DNA of 64,000 bases from Powellomyces hirtus (taxonomy: Eukaryota; Chytridiomycota; Chytridiomycetes; Spizellomycetales; Powellomycetaceae), in NCBI GenBank assembly GCA_025526995.1, contig JAHLKG010000001.1, forward strand, positions 124,001 through 188,000. The letters are read 5' to 3'. How positions within the stretch are numbered: position 1 is the first letter of the stretch; every line of letters begins with the position of its first letter. Shown one piece after another: positions 52,348 to 63,704 of this stretch. The translations under genes and the position numbers were made by a program. Below the pieces are notes generated by a model. The model was not told the origin of the DNA. It ran no database searches and was given only the letters and a program-made list of their open reading frames with translations.

Positions 52348-53357
52348 TTAAAGGGGATCCATAAACCATTGATGCGGAAGGTGACGAGAGGGTCCCCACC
52401 ATGAAGGTGCTACGGCACGGTTATTCCCAAAGGCTACGCATATATCAGTGTTGTTCATGTCTGCCATGAACACAGAGGCACCGTCGAGCTGGATAATGGT
52501 AAGGCTCTCTAGCAGACGAGAGATGGCGCCAACAGCACGAAGGCAGTGATATCCTAAGGGATCAGTGACTACTGGCGAATTGCAGTCAAGCATTAGTTGC
52601 TGCAGGCGGCTGTGGGCATCGTAGAGGGCTCTGATGGTGAATTTGCTGATTCCAAGATTGCAACCGCTTGTTGCCTATTCTGGTTATCCCATTCGTGGAA
52701 ATTCCACGTCTTGCTCCTGGGGCCTGACCCATTAAGAACCCAACAGACCGTTTTCAGAGTGACACCGTCTGCGGGATCCGTTTCAACAATTCCTCCAAGA
52801 GGAGCGGGTTTGATATGTGCGCCCACATCTGTGGCTTTCTGTAAAACCCTATGCGCTCTGCCCTGGCGGAGGGGACCACATCTAGAGAAGCGAAGATGGT
52901 TTGAAGCGACTGGCCGATCTGGGGTCGTAGTGGGATATGGGGGATGGTGTTGGCTCCACCCACGCTGAAACCCGGCCTTGGCGAGACAACCTTCGTAAGC
53001 CATCCTTGCGCTCGGGAACCGGGGGGCGCGGCAATGGTATGAGATCTTGAGTATAGAAGCTTCAGAGCATCCGGGGGGGGGCAGGAGCATCCGATCAGGG
53101 CGACAAAGCCATTCCACAAGGATCTTGCCCAAAACCGCTCCCCAGGTGTTACAATCGGAAATTGACCAATCATACATCCCAGTGTCATAAGCCACTCCCG
53201 GTATGCCTGCAGGATCTACATGGCAGAGTGCATGGTCGAGAGCTTCCCTCTGGGGCATTTTCTGTGGAGCGCGCGCGTAAAGGAAGATTGAAGAGGTAGG
53301 GAGACGTTTGACATTGGGGAGGGTCCAATAGGTTGGAAATGTTGCAGATTTTGGCAA
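52348..53357 (-). other. Unrecognised minus-strand ORF pair
   Basis: A 254-codon frame (53357-52593) is followed, with an overlapping stop/start (TAATG), by an 81-codon frame (52593-52348) in another phase; one frameshift would join them. The first contains CHVDPAGIPGVAYDTG and YDWSISDCNTWGAVLGKI, and the second IIQLDGASVFMAD. No domain recognised. It lies in the same pre-insertion interval as the Harbinger-like genes and begins next to a diverged copy of the minisatellite motif (53340-53425). Confidence 0.35.
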
Positions 53358-53425
53358 GTTGTCGATGTCGTTGATGATTGCAAACGTTAAAGGCTACGGC
53401 AAGTCGTCGATGTTGTCGGTGGCCT
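53340..53425 (-). repeat. Diverged minisatellite motif
   Basis: Plus strand GGCAAGTTGTCGATGTCGTT and GGCAAGTCGTCGATGTTGTC in tandem, related to the GTCGTCGATATTG theme of 30319-30429. The rest of 53426-53570 holds no gene I can see. Confidence 0.5.
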
Positions 53426-53570
53426 AAATTGTTAAAGAATTTGACAGGTTTTTGACAGCCGTGATGAATTTATACACGCGAGCTATTGCACGCATTGCCA
53501 CCGTGCCATTGACAGGGATTCCTTATACCAGTATTCCAATGTCGTCGATTCATTTACATAACATATTTAT

Positions 53571-54646
53571 TTATTTATTTTTGTTTAGTACATCTGCAAC
53601 AGCCGCCAACATAGTTGCACCCATGTGTGCCATCAATTCACCCATTGCTTGCCTCATCTCAACCTGCCGTTTGGCTTCCCTTTCCTCCCGTTGCAATTCC
53701 AACTGTGCCATGAATTCTCTATTCTCTTGGTTGAGTTCCTTGCTCATCTGGGTGATCTGCGCCAAAGGTGATGTCGTCTTCTTCCGGCGTAGGGAAGATC
53801 GCGGCGGTGTTTTTTGGGTGGTGTCGTCATCATCTTGGGAGCTGGCATATCATTTCCGAGACCTTTCGGGAGTACTATCTCGCTCAACGCCATTATCATA
53901 GACGTAGTCGGGCTCAATGGAGGCGTTTCCCGTGTTCGCTCCCTCCATTTTGTCCCACCAGCAGTATCTCTCACGATAAAACTGCAACCCGCGCCCTCCA
54001 GTAGCCTTCAGCGCATCTTTGGCTTTCCGATATTCGGTCATAATGTTGTTATACTTTGCCTTGCACTATAGCACAATACGTTAAAGATCGACGGCTTTGA
54101 GATCTCGTCGACATCGTTGACATCGTTGACATTGTGGGCATTTCCTACCTGGTCATAAGTCCACTTTGCCGTCAAGCCTGTTTCTGACAGATGCCGCTGC
54201 ATATATGCCTCTTTCTCTTTCGAGAGGAAGATCCCGTTGAAGTCGGATGCTCGCACTTTGCCTTCGACCCAAATCTTGTACTTATTGTTCAAGTCGACCA
54301 AGGCGATCATCTCCTCGTCATTCCAGCACCGGCGCTTACTTTCCTCACTTTTGACCTTCCGGCTTCGTGGGACCTTTGCAGCCTTGACGTCTACCACTGC
54401 TTGCGGTGCAGATGTGACCTCTATCACCTCAGGGGCTCCGGAAACAGCTGCTTGCCATGTAGGGAGGTCGTCTTGTACAGATATAGGAAGGTTGTCATCC
54501 ACAGTAATAGTGGCCATAGGCGACTGGATGTGTTGAACGAGCTGCTGGTGATGCTGCTGCACGATGTCAGGGTGTTTGCTGGCCAACTTTGCGAGTATGT
54601 CTGCCCTTTCAGTGGTGAGAGCTCCATAGGGTTGATTCACGTTCAT
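53571..54646 (-). pseudogene. Myb/SANT-like protein, likely Harbinger partner; one stop
   Basis: Exon 1 is 54646-54149. The 83 nt intron runs GTAGGAAATG...GCTATAG. Exon 2 is 54065-53571. 498 + 495 nt give 331 codons. The Myb/SANT-like DNA-binding domain has the signature CWNDEEMIALVDL, then WVEGKVRASDFNG, and after splicing continues with TYDQ, then CKAKYNNIM, GRGLQFYRERYCWW. An Asp/Thr/Ser linker (DDDTTQKTPPRSS) leads to a C-terminal coiled coil (MSKELNQENREFMAQLELQR). TGA at 53852-53850 interrupts exon 2 in frame. PIF/Harbinger transposons encode a nuclease and a Myb-like protein; the nuclease at 29061-30292 faces this gene. The intron contains a minisatellite-like GTCGACGAGATCTC motif. Confidence 0.7.
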
Positions 54647-55104
54647 GCTGAACGTGCTGACGTTGTTTTCGGGGTTGGATGGATATTGGATGGACAGTGG
54701 TTGGATGGAGCAAGAGACGCCATCTTGTTTTGAAACTCGCGAGACCTCCCGAGGTACTTTGAGATTGCCACATTATTTTTGACATCCACATGACCATCCA
54801 GTGACAGTCATCTGACAATCAGCTGAAAAGTCACGTTTCTCAGGATGTTAGAGATTTTGGTTCCAGTTGGTTCCATCTGGTTGCCATTTATCACCTGCAA
54901 AGTCAAAGTACCTCCAACCCCAAAACGCGCTTTCAAAAGTCGACACCTCGAGTCATACAGCTTATGTAAAGCGCGTCTCGATGGCAATCTCAAAAGTCAA
55001 GTGGAAAAAGTGCAAAAACCACGCCTGAGTTGCATAGAAAGTAAATCCAGGGGGCCGCAGACTTTCGCCCACCGACTGTACGCTAAAAACGTCCAAAAAG
55101 ATAA
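54647..55104. other. Gene-free stretch right of the Myb-like gene
   Basis: No gene. TTTGAGATTGCCA motifs occur near 54760 (plus) and 54990 (minus), resembling TTTGAGATGG motifs left of the nuclease. AAAAGTCACGTTTCT (54825-54839) recurs near 28844, in the same orientation. These may be (sub)terminal sequences of the DNA transposon; its true ends are unresolved. Confidence 0.4.
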
Positions 55105-55186
55105 TGAGGGGTGTGGGGTTCGAACCCACGCCTCTTTCGAGACCAGAGCCTAAATCTGGCGGATTAGACCACTTTCCTAACCCCCC
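55105..55186 (-). tRNA. tRNA-Leu (anticodon TAG)
   Basis: Minus strand folds as a class II tRNA: acceptor GGGGGGT with ACCCCTC (one G-T wobble), D stem GGA/TCC, anticodon stem CCAGA/TCTGG with loop TTTAGGC (anticodon TAG, reads CUA), a long variable arm around CTCGAAAGAG, T arm GTGGG-TTCGAAC-CCCAC, and discriminator A at 55105. No intron. It lies just outside the transposon-rich region. Confidence 0.9.
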
Positions 55187-55551
55187 TTGATAATATTTGT
55201 TCTTCACGGACGGTGCTATTCGAGTATTTGACACTTTCCAACACACAATCGCTTTCTTTATCAATCCCAATAGAAAGCGAGGTGGTCGTTATGCAAATCC
55301 GCTAAGGACTGGCTTGGCTGGCTGGCTGGAACCGCAAACAAACGATTCATCACGCGGCCAAGACGCACTCTCTCATCAAATCCATCACGGACATCCGAAA
55401 TTAATTGCAACGTCATCAGCTGGGGTTCGCTCGATATAACGGCCCACTTGCCAGGACCCATCCCATCTTCCAGACAGCCCATTCCCTCATCTATTTCTTC
55501 ACCACTACCTCCTATCCATTCGATTCCCCCTTTTGTTCTTCGTTCAAAGCT

Positions 55552-57321
55552 ATGCGTTTCGCCGCCCTTCTGACGCTGGCCACGGCCACTCTGGCTTCGG
55601 CCGTATCTGTGCCCTCCAAATGGAGGCATCTGATGCATCAGCAGTTCCCGTCCTCTTCATCCCAGCAGCTGTCCGTCAACAAGGACAGCGTCAACGCTTG
55701 GAACATCCATACCCTTGAGGAATTCCCCAACTACACTCTCCGTGTGAAGGAGGAAGTCAGGCTGTGTGACCCCGACGTCAAGCAGGTTAGGCCCCGACCG
55801 CGCGTATCTTGCGTTTTTGTTGACGGTGGAAAACTGACATTTGGTTCGAACAATTTTCTATTATTAGTATGTCGGTTATGTTGATGTTGAAGGCAAATCA
55901 GATGACAAGCACGTAAGTCAAAGCACATTGAAGGTCCTTCTGAAGGGATCGATCGACTTACCCGCGCGTCTGGTGTAGTTTTTCTTCTGGTTCTTTGAAT
56001 CCCGTCGTAACCCCGCCAAAGACCCGTTGGTTCTCTGGTTGAACGGTGGTCCCGGATGCTCCTCGTTGACTGGTCTTCTAATGGAGCTTGGTCCGTGCAA
56101 AGTGAACCCCGGCGGTAACGGCACAACCATCAACCCTGACTCGTGGAACAACGAAGCCAATTTGGTCTTCCTGGACCAGCCCATCAATGTCGGATTCAGT
56201 TACACTGATGGGGACGCCGTTACGAACACCGTCGATGCTGCCGACGATGTGAGTATCAAAGCATCCCCATTTTATCCCAGATACTTGGATGAAAGCTAAT
56301 GATGTTTCATAACGTTAGGTCTACGCTTTCCTCCAACTGTTCCTAAGCAAGTACAACAAGTACAAGGAGCTTGATTTCCATGTCACTGGAGAGTCATATG
56401 CTGGTCACTACGTTCCTGCTATTGGTGCCAAGATCCTTTCTGAGAATGAAGCTCTCTCTTCCACCAAAAAGTCCAACAAATTCGAGATCAAACTCAAGGG
56501 TCTGGCTATCGGAAACGGTTTGACCGATCCCCTGGTTCAGTACGAGTACTACGCTGACATGGCTGCCGATAAGACGTACGGTCCCATTCTGGACGAAAGC
56601 GACATTGAAACCATGCGCAGCAAATACCCGACCTGCAAGAGCCTTATCCAGTCTTGCTATAAGTGGAACACTGCATTTACCTGTGTCCCCGGCGCCATTT
56701 ATTGCAACAACGCTATGATCCAGCCCTTCCAGAAGACTGGTCTGAACATCTACGACATTCGTTCCAAGTGCGACCCATCCAACCCCCTGTGCTATTCTAT
56801 CCTCGGTGATATCGAGGCTTACCTTAACCAGCCTGAGGTTCAAGCAGCCTTGAACGTCGATCGTCAGTACGAGGGATGCAAGCAGGACATTAACATGAAG
56901 TTCATGATGGCTGGTGACTGGATGAAGCCTTTCGTTCGTGTCTTGCCACCGATACTCGCCAAGGGTATCAACGTCTTGATCTACGCCGGTGATGCCGATT
57001 TTATCTGCAATTGGATCGGCAACAAGGCGTGGACCCTTGAGCTGGAGTGGGAGCACAGCGAAGGGTTCCAGAACGCTAAGGATGAGAAATGGATTTCCAA
57101 GGGTACTGGTAAACCCGCTGGTGAATTCCGTCACTTCAAGAACTTTGCCTTCCTGCGAGTGTACGAGGCCGGACACATGGTGCGTAGTTTCTTACACAGC
57201 TTTGTCGGACGTTATTACCGTGTATGCTAATGCCCGTTTTGCCCCACAGGTTCCGTATGACCAGCCTAAGCACTCGTCTGAGATGATCAACATGTTCATC
57301 GGTCACTCGCACAAGGATTAA
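55552..57321 (+). CDS. Serine carboxypeptidase (carboxypeptidase Y-like), 493 aa
   Basis: Five exons: 55552-55785, 55868-55912, 55979-56248, 56319-57179 and 57250-57321, all in phase 0 (234 + 45 + 270 + 861 + 72 nt). All four introns obey GT-AG. A hydrophobic signal peptide ([17 protein letters not shown]) is followed by a short propeptide-like region. The peptidase S10 motifs are present: oxyanion-hole [10 protein letters not shown], catalytic Ser in GESYAGHY, catalytic Asp in [11 protein letters not shown] and catalytic His in EAGHMVPYDQP. Several Cys pairs are conserved. It would be a vacuolar or secreted C-terminal exopeptidase. Length is close to the yeast enzyme. This is the first clear host protein gene after the repeat region and appears intact. 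Confidence 0.93.
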
Positions 57322-57461
57322 ATGATTGGCAGAATAGCCTTCGACCTCGCTTAGTCTCGTGTGATTTCTGTACAAGCTTTGTTATGTGTCCTCATCTGCA
57401 AAATATAACAATTGATTCAATTCATCTCGTCGTCAGCCCTGTATCAAGTAGTGGCCCCGGT

Positions 57462-58983
57462 TCATTGTTCCTCGGGCTTCACTCCCTCAGCCGCTGTGGC
57501 GACATTGGCAAGCGACCCATTGCGAGAGCGACTTTCTGCGGCGGTACGCGGCGCGTTCGACTGCATTGAGAGGATCAAATCCCGATATTGACCTGAAAGT
57601 ATCGAGAAGGGCTTAATGTCACTGATCAAATGTGGCAGCCGCGAAAAGAAAGGGGGTTGATACGTACTTGCATACGGAGGCAAATGCGGAATTGGCTTCT
57701 CCTGCAATGCGTTAGGAGCCTGCAGCGCGGTATCCAGCGCCGTCAGTGACGACTGTTTCGACAGCGGATTGGTCGAAAAAGACTTTCGTCTTTCCTGCAC
57801 TTTGCGCAGGTTCTCCACAAACTTGCGTTCAACGGGCGGAATTGGTTTCTCGTTCAACGAGTCTGGGGAATGACATATTCAGCGTTGGCGGGGAAGCGCA
57901 AAAAGGAACATGGAGCATCAAGCGTTGAGCGTTGGGGCTTTACGCACCTAAAGACGTGCTGGCCAGGATGAGCTTTTGTCGGAGTTTTGCGGGCGTGATG
58001 GATGCCGCGAGAGGGGTTAGGGATATGTCCAGAGATGATAGATGGGGACATGTTGATAGAAACTCTTCAAGTGGCTAGCCGTTGCAGTGGGGTGGAGTGA
58101 GAATCAAGGTTGTAGCGACATTTGAGGAGTTCAGTATACCTTCAAGTCTGCGATCTCGTTTTCAGATACGTCAAGGTGCTCTAGCTGCCGTAGGACTGCA
58201 ATACATGTGATGTCGGAGATGTGGTTTCCTGCCACCGTCAGCTGTCGGAGAGCTGGCTGATCGGGCCGGACGCAAAAAGCAAAGGAACACGGTATGAGAT
58301 GCGGGATTCAATCCGTTCTCTAGCCAGGTTGAGTGTGCGCTTACAGCTATGGTCGCCAAGCAGTCAGGATCAAACTCGAGGGCAGTGCCCTCCGGCAGCT
58401 GCTGCCTATCCAGCTTGAGTTGTTCGAGCGCGGGCAGGCGTTCCAATCCATTGACGAATTTAATGCGGTTGTTGTGCAGATGTCTAGTTGAAAAGACGTA
58501 AGCCCATCTCTTTCAGATGTTAGTTGTCACCTTAGAGAGCAACTCACAACACGCTGAGTTGGTCAAGCCCGACATCAAGCCCAGATATCTCCTCAATGGC
58601 ATTGTTTTGAAGGTATAGACGAGACAGGTTTCGGCAGCACTCGAGGCCCGATATTGTCGTGATGTTGTTGTCGTAGAGGTATAGCACTGAGGACACGTCT
58701 GATGTTAGTAAGTCGTGAGTCATGGGGGGGACTCTCAACTTACGTTACCAGTCAGATTCTTGCAAAAATGGAGATTCTCCTATGGTATGTTGCATTGCGA
58801 GGTCAGTGAATATGACACAGATCTAAAAAGATTGCCGTTCAAATGATTTTTTTTTACCATGACGCTGATGTCTTTCCCTACGAGCGACACATGCGTGATT
58901 CTTCTCAAAAACGCTTCTCGTGGTTCAGCCCGTGTGCGTTTCTGCGTGGATCCATTTTCGAGGTGGTCTGGGGTGATCCTCAT
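57462..58983 (-). CDS. Leucine-rich-repeat protein, PP1-regulatory-subunit type
   Basis: Minus-strand gene with several short introns. Exon 1 is 58983-58858 (42 codons) with an NGSTQKRTRAEP start. Following exons encode SDS22-type LRRs: LYLYDNNITTISGLECC, LSRLYLQNNAIEEISGLD, then the NRIKFVNGLERLPALEQLKLD type and a repeat near 58250-58150. After the LRRs comes AAITPAKLRQ-like sequence and a Lys/Arg/Pro tail (EKPIPPVERKFVENLRKVQERRKS). This order resembles PPP1R42/LRRC67-like proteins. I fixed the first two exons with confidence; the last exon and stop (near 57462) are less certain. Confidence 0.65.
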
Positions 58984-59163
58984 ATTTGATTCTTCAAACG
59001 CTTACGGTGTGGAATCCAAAGGAGCGCTAATCTAATGATTGATAGATGATCGGCGGTCATTGACAGTTTTCCCAGACGTTTGGACTGGCTTACGCACCGC
59101 GTCTCCTGTAACAGTATGCTGCGCGGTGCGGCCTGCGCGGCCGGTCGATTCCGCGGACGAGAA

Positions 59164-61155
59164 ATGGGCGTCACAAGACGGAAGCCGCCAGGAGTTGCGG
59201 ACTCGGCAAGCACGGAAAACAGTCCAGCAGTCAAAGCTGGGAGTGTGAGCGATGGCGGCACCATCAGCTTAGCATTCCGGACGTTCAGGGCGCTTGCATG
59301 CGATCCCGCGTATTTCTGGGTAGTCGGGGGTCTGCTGCTCATTCTCGAGACGCTGCTATGTGTAGTGATTATTCGGAAAGTATCCTGTATGTATCGGTGG
59401 AGAAGACTGTGGCCTCTATAGTGGGGTGGACTTTTGGTCTTGCTGCCATAGAAGCTCAGTGCTCATGTTTCTAAGGGTGTTACTTGATTGCTTACATTGC
59501 AGTCAAACCCAGACACGAATATCGACTGGGATGCGTATATGCAAGAAGTCGGCGGGTTCCTTTCCGGTGAACGGAACTATGCGAAACTGGAGGGAGACAC
59601 CGGTCCATTAGTGTAAGGCAACGCTCCCACGAACACCTCTGGAATTGTTGAAGTCTAAACCACCGCAATGTACAGATACCCCGCTGGCTTTGTCTACATC
59701 TATTCCGGGTTGTCGTACCTCACATCAGGCGGGAAGAATGTGCTGTTGGCGCAGTATATCTTTGCTGGCGTGTATGTCACGACCCTGGCGATTGTTATGG
59801 CATTGTATCGGCGCTCGGCTATGGTTGGTGAAACAGACAGACGCAGCCGATCTGTACGTTGAACCAACCGAAATGCTGATCCATTCTATCGCATATGTGA
59901 AGGTTCAGCGACCCTATGTTCTGGTGTTCCTGTCCCTTTCAAAACGTCTGCACTCGATCTACGTGCTTCGACTCTTCAATGACCCGATTGCCATGCTTCC
60001 GCTGTACCTGTGTATGCTGGCCATGCTCGAGCGGAAATGGTCTCTTGCCACTGTTTTGTACAGGTAACGGGAGATAGGGCTGACTTCTTTTGTCGTTGTG
60101 CTCGCTGTGGGCTAATGTCTAATGACGCGCAGTTTGGCATTGTCTATCAAGATGAACATTCTGCTTTTTGCTCCGGGATTCGCATTGTTGATGTATCAGG
60201 CGTTGGGGTTGCGCAGATCCGTTCAGAACGCAATTGTCGCGGTGTTGATCCAGGTACGCTTCTTCGCTACGTCATAAATGAGAGTCAGCCGCTCAATGAC
60301 AAGGGCAGATCTCCTTAACACGGTTACCCAACATCCACAGGCAGCATTAGCAGCGCCTTTCCTAGCCACATACCCTCAAGCCTACCTCGGCCGCTCATTC
60401 GACTTTGGTCGCGTCTTCTTCTACAAATGGACTGTCAACTGGCGATTCATGGATGAGGACACATTTCTGAGCGCAACGAGCGCACGGCTGTTGCTCGGAG
60501 CGCACGCAACATTGCTAATCGGGTTCATCTCCAAATGGTGTTGGAACCGTGGTGGCATTTTTGCCGTCGCGGGGAGGGGGATAGGGAAACGGAAAGCGGA
60601 GGTCTTGCATCCTGATTGTACGTGTGGAGGCCTGGTTTTGCGGGTTGCTTTTGAGGGTTATGGCTGACGTGTGCGTCCTACAGATATACTGTCAGTGATG
60701 TTTACGTGCAATTTGATAGGCATCTTGTGTGCACGTTCCTTGCATTACCAGTTCTGGTCGTGGTATGCTCATTCTATTCCGTATCTGGTGTGGCTACCAT
60801 CAACCCGCGCCACGGCATCAGCTCCCTCCATCAGCTTTGGTGGATGTTTACGTCTGGGTGGGAGGTAAGAAGTCTTGTGTGGACCAACTTGGGAGCACTT
60901 GCCAGTCATGATTTACTGTTGGTTGACTGTTGTTCCAATTGTATATGTAGAGTGGCGATACTAGCGGGACTTGAATACGCATGGAATGTGTATCCATCTA
61001 CGCCCCTCTCCTCACTCGTACTATTATTCTCCCACGCCGTGATACTAGCAAGATTAGCCATGACTAGGAACAATCATTCTACTCTATGTTCGTCGGCGTC
61101 ATCGGGATCTAGCGTATGGGGTGGGCGTACCCCCACAAAAGTAGATGTGTCGTAG
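59164..61155 (+). CDS. ALG3: ALG3-like Dol-P-Man alpha-1,3-mannosyltransferase
   Basis: Multi-exon gene for an ER multi-pass membrane enzyme that adds the first lumenal mannose (Man5 to Man6) to the dolichol-linked N-glycan precursor. Seen in sequence: an N-terminal membrane segment ([20 protein letters not shown]), the ALG3 signature [27 protein letters not shown] then [16 protein letters not shown] across an intron, [14 protein letters not shown] loops ([14 protein letters not shown]), [32 protein letters not shown], and [22 protein letters not shown], all family hallmarks. At least five GT-AG introns are needed. The 3' exon ends at TAG 61155. I chose ATG 59164; an earlier in-frame start at 59080 is possible. 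Confidence 0.85.
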
Positions 61156-61212
61156 GTCACATTGCGACGGACTGAAATATAAAGCCGGTTCCCATTTTGG
61201 AAAATTCACATC

Positions 61213-62171
61213 TCACATTTTGGGGGCAAAGTGACCTCTTGCATCTAATCGTTGTATCATGGAAAGATATGTCGGCTGGTCCGGTGCGGCCGCAGCAAAC
61301 TCTGGTTGCTGTTGATACGCGGTGGTGGCAGCATTGATCAAGATGTCCGCCGTAAGCCCAAATCTAGAAGCAGTTTTGGAAACCCAGAATCGCCCAAGGT
61401 AGTTTTCTTGACCGTCCCACTTACATCATGTATGAGCGACCCTGCGCGTCTTGCCAATCGAACGCATGGCGCCGTATCACGCCCACTTTCGGTAGAGTGA
61501 CGTCCTGGAAAGTGTAGTTCTCCTTGGACAAGAATGCTCGCAGAGGCACTTTGAAACAGGCGGCTACTTCGTCTGGATTCGCGCTGGGTACAAAGTCTTC
61601 TGGTACGATCCCCACGACTGGTGTGACGAGGAGAAGAAACCGTGATAGGAACGGGGCAAGGCACGTCACGCACTGGGGAAGGTTCATTGCCGAGGTAAAA
61701 GCGGTTGAGCCGGAGTATTACATTTGTGCACTCGACCACAACAGGGAGATGAAAGCTGCTGGTTACTGCTGAAATGAAATCACTGACCTCCACTCTATCT
61801 GGGTCAAGCCCGATCTCTTCTTGTGCCTCTCGCAAAGCGGTCGCAATCAAATCAAGGTCAGTACCATCGACACGACCTACATAAGCGCGACAGACAATTC
61901 ATCATACAAAAACGCAATAGCGCGGGACCATTATGAGTTCCCGTTTGTTGCTTTGGAATCTAGGGGCAAACTGACCGCCTGGTAAGGAAACTTCCCCCGC
62001 GTGTTTCCGCAAAGTCGAGGCCCGCAACGTCAACCAAACCGCCAAGTCCCGCGTCTCCGGATCTACCACCAGTCCTACAAGCACGGCCGCCCGCCTTTCC
62101 GGTCCATACGGATCTGGGGGTGGTGTGTAAGCGCGAAGGTTGTCGATCTCTGAGGGGAATGTGAATGGCAT
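61213..62171 (-). CDS. Nudix hydrolase, PCD1/CoA-diphosphatase type
   Basis: Minus-strand gene starting MPFTFPSEIDNLRAY. Exon 1 has ERRAAVLVGLVVDPE and HAGEVSLPGG. After an intron (acceptor TTATGTAG) come GRVDGTDLDL and TALREAQEEIGLD, the Nudix box with REAQEEIGL intact (an Asp where the first Glu is usual). Later exons carry FLLLVTPVVGIVP, NPDEVAACFKVPLRAFL and, after another intron, the FGLTADILI motif typical of CoA pyrophosphatases. The stop is TGA 61215-61213. It probably hydrolyses CoA or oxidised CoA to phosphopantetheine and ADP, in the peroxisome in yeast. Exon edges in the middle are approximate. Confidence 0.8.
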
Positions 62172-62318
62172 GTGTAGCTCCTGAATCGAATTTCGTTTGC
62201 AACTTTCTACTGGCTGAGTGGAGCGACTTGGGACACGCTCTCACATGCTCACTCGAGACGCGTTTTCCTAACGTACGTTTCGCACTTTGAGTTTTTGCTC
62301 TTGTCACCAACAATCCTA

Positions 62319-63330
62319 ATGACAGTTGACGGTGATTCAGATGACGACTACCACAAATACCGACCAAGAACGCCACCAATCCCAGAGCCTTATCCGGGCA
62401 CTCAAGAGGACCTCCGTCGCCGACTCGCGAAATATGCAATTACCATACCCAGCAGCATTCCCGTTCCCTCGCGACCTGCGAAAACCAGACCAGATGCCCA
62501 ACCCACCGGACCGAGACACCACCGACGAGCGGTAACCCCTGTTCGACATGCTGCTAAAAGGGCGACCAAGGAGACCATGTCGGACGATGAAGCTCTGCGT
62601 GTCATGCTCGTTGACCCTCGTTTGCGTGGGCAGCTCGGTATCCGGCCCGAAGTGAACCCAGCCCCTGCGCGGCGGACTTGCCCGTCTCGCACGGAGATGA
62701 GGGCAGCAAGCGGTGGTGCTTCCTCGGATGGAGTTGCTGCTGGATCAGCGCCTCTTGCACGTCCTACACTGAACTCGTCACTTGCCATTAAAGCGCAACT
62801 GAATCGAGTTAAAGAAGATAGCTTTGATCCAGTGATGGCGGTTCAAAATATGATGATCAGCGACCGCATAGCAGTGCGTCAGGTGCAGAGCAGAGTCACT
62901 GCAAAGGTAAAGCTGGATATCCTGTCAGTTTCATAGAAACTATTCACTCATGACTTTAAAGGCGTTGAATGTAGATCGAGACACAGCCCGATACAAGGAT
63001 CTTGTGCCATTAGACTCAGATCCGCATACTCATATCGCACGCGCCGTAATAGATATGCCCAATAATGAGAAACCCATCGGGCATGCCATACCGCGGGCCC
63101 GCAAGTCCGTTCCCGCAAGCTACCTCAGCAATCGACCTCCACCCTTAGTCATCCGCCCAGAATACCCAGAATTAGATACTATATCCATACCGTACCCACA
63201 AACGTCTGATAGTCCGGTTGGCCCGTCGGCACGGCATCTATCGGTTGCGTCAGAGGAACTGAACTTGGAAGATTGGACGCGGTGGAAAATGTGGCGAAAA
63301 CCAATACAACTGTCTGATTTTGACCCTTGA
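62319..63330 (+). CDS. Conserved-looking unknown protein, Pro/Arg-rich
   Basis: Start MTVDGDSDDDYHKYRPR. A long first exon runs to about 62908. A short intron (GTAAAGCTGG...CTTTAAAG) is followed by exon 2 from about 62963 to TGA 63330. The product is about 320 residues, polar, with RRRLAKYAITIPSS, SDDEALRVMLVDPRLRGQLG, DRIAVRQVQSRVTAK and a tail EELNLEDWTRWKMWRKP. I recognise no domain. It is divergently oriented from the Nudix gene, with about 150 bp between the starts. Confidence 0.6.
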
Positions 63331-63704
63331 AAACGCATATTTTGTCGATTGCTCGGTTGCTGGCATTGCATTTTCAAACCGACGAAATTCGCAGCACTTG
63401 TCAAACTACACACCATGAATGGCGGTAATTGTGATGAAAGTGCGTATGATGTGGACTAGGACCGTGTGTTACGGAGAGGGAAGGCGCTTCTTGCTCGTTT
63501 GCTGCGCCACTCATCACGTCACATAACAAATCGGCGAATCCATGTCGACGACACCATTCACCCCTATACATAAAACCTACAGTATCTAACTAGAGCGAAC
63601 GCAAAACCTTTAAACATAAACTACCTTGGGTACCCGTGCCATATCAGATCCTTTATCATCAATTGTTTGCAGTATACTTTTGAAATCTGTCAGTCGCACG
63701 CGCA
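63331..63704. other. Intergenic, no gene seen
   Basis: 374 bp between two same-strand genes. No frame, repeat or RNA gene seen; it presumably contains the promoter of the PX-domain gene. Confidence 0.7.

Noticed and set aside
28836..54842. AAAAGTCACGTTTCT at both outer sides as terminal inverted repeats
   Set aside because: The two copies are in the same orientation, so they cannot be terminal inverted repeats, and one 15-mer match in 64 kb can occur by chance.
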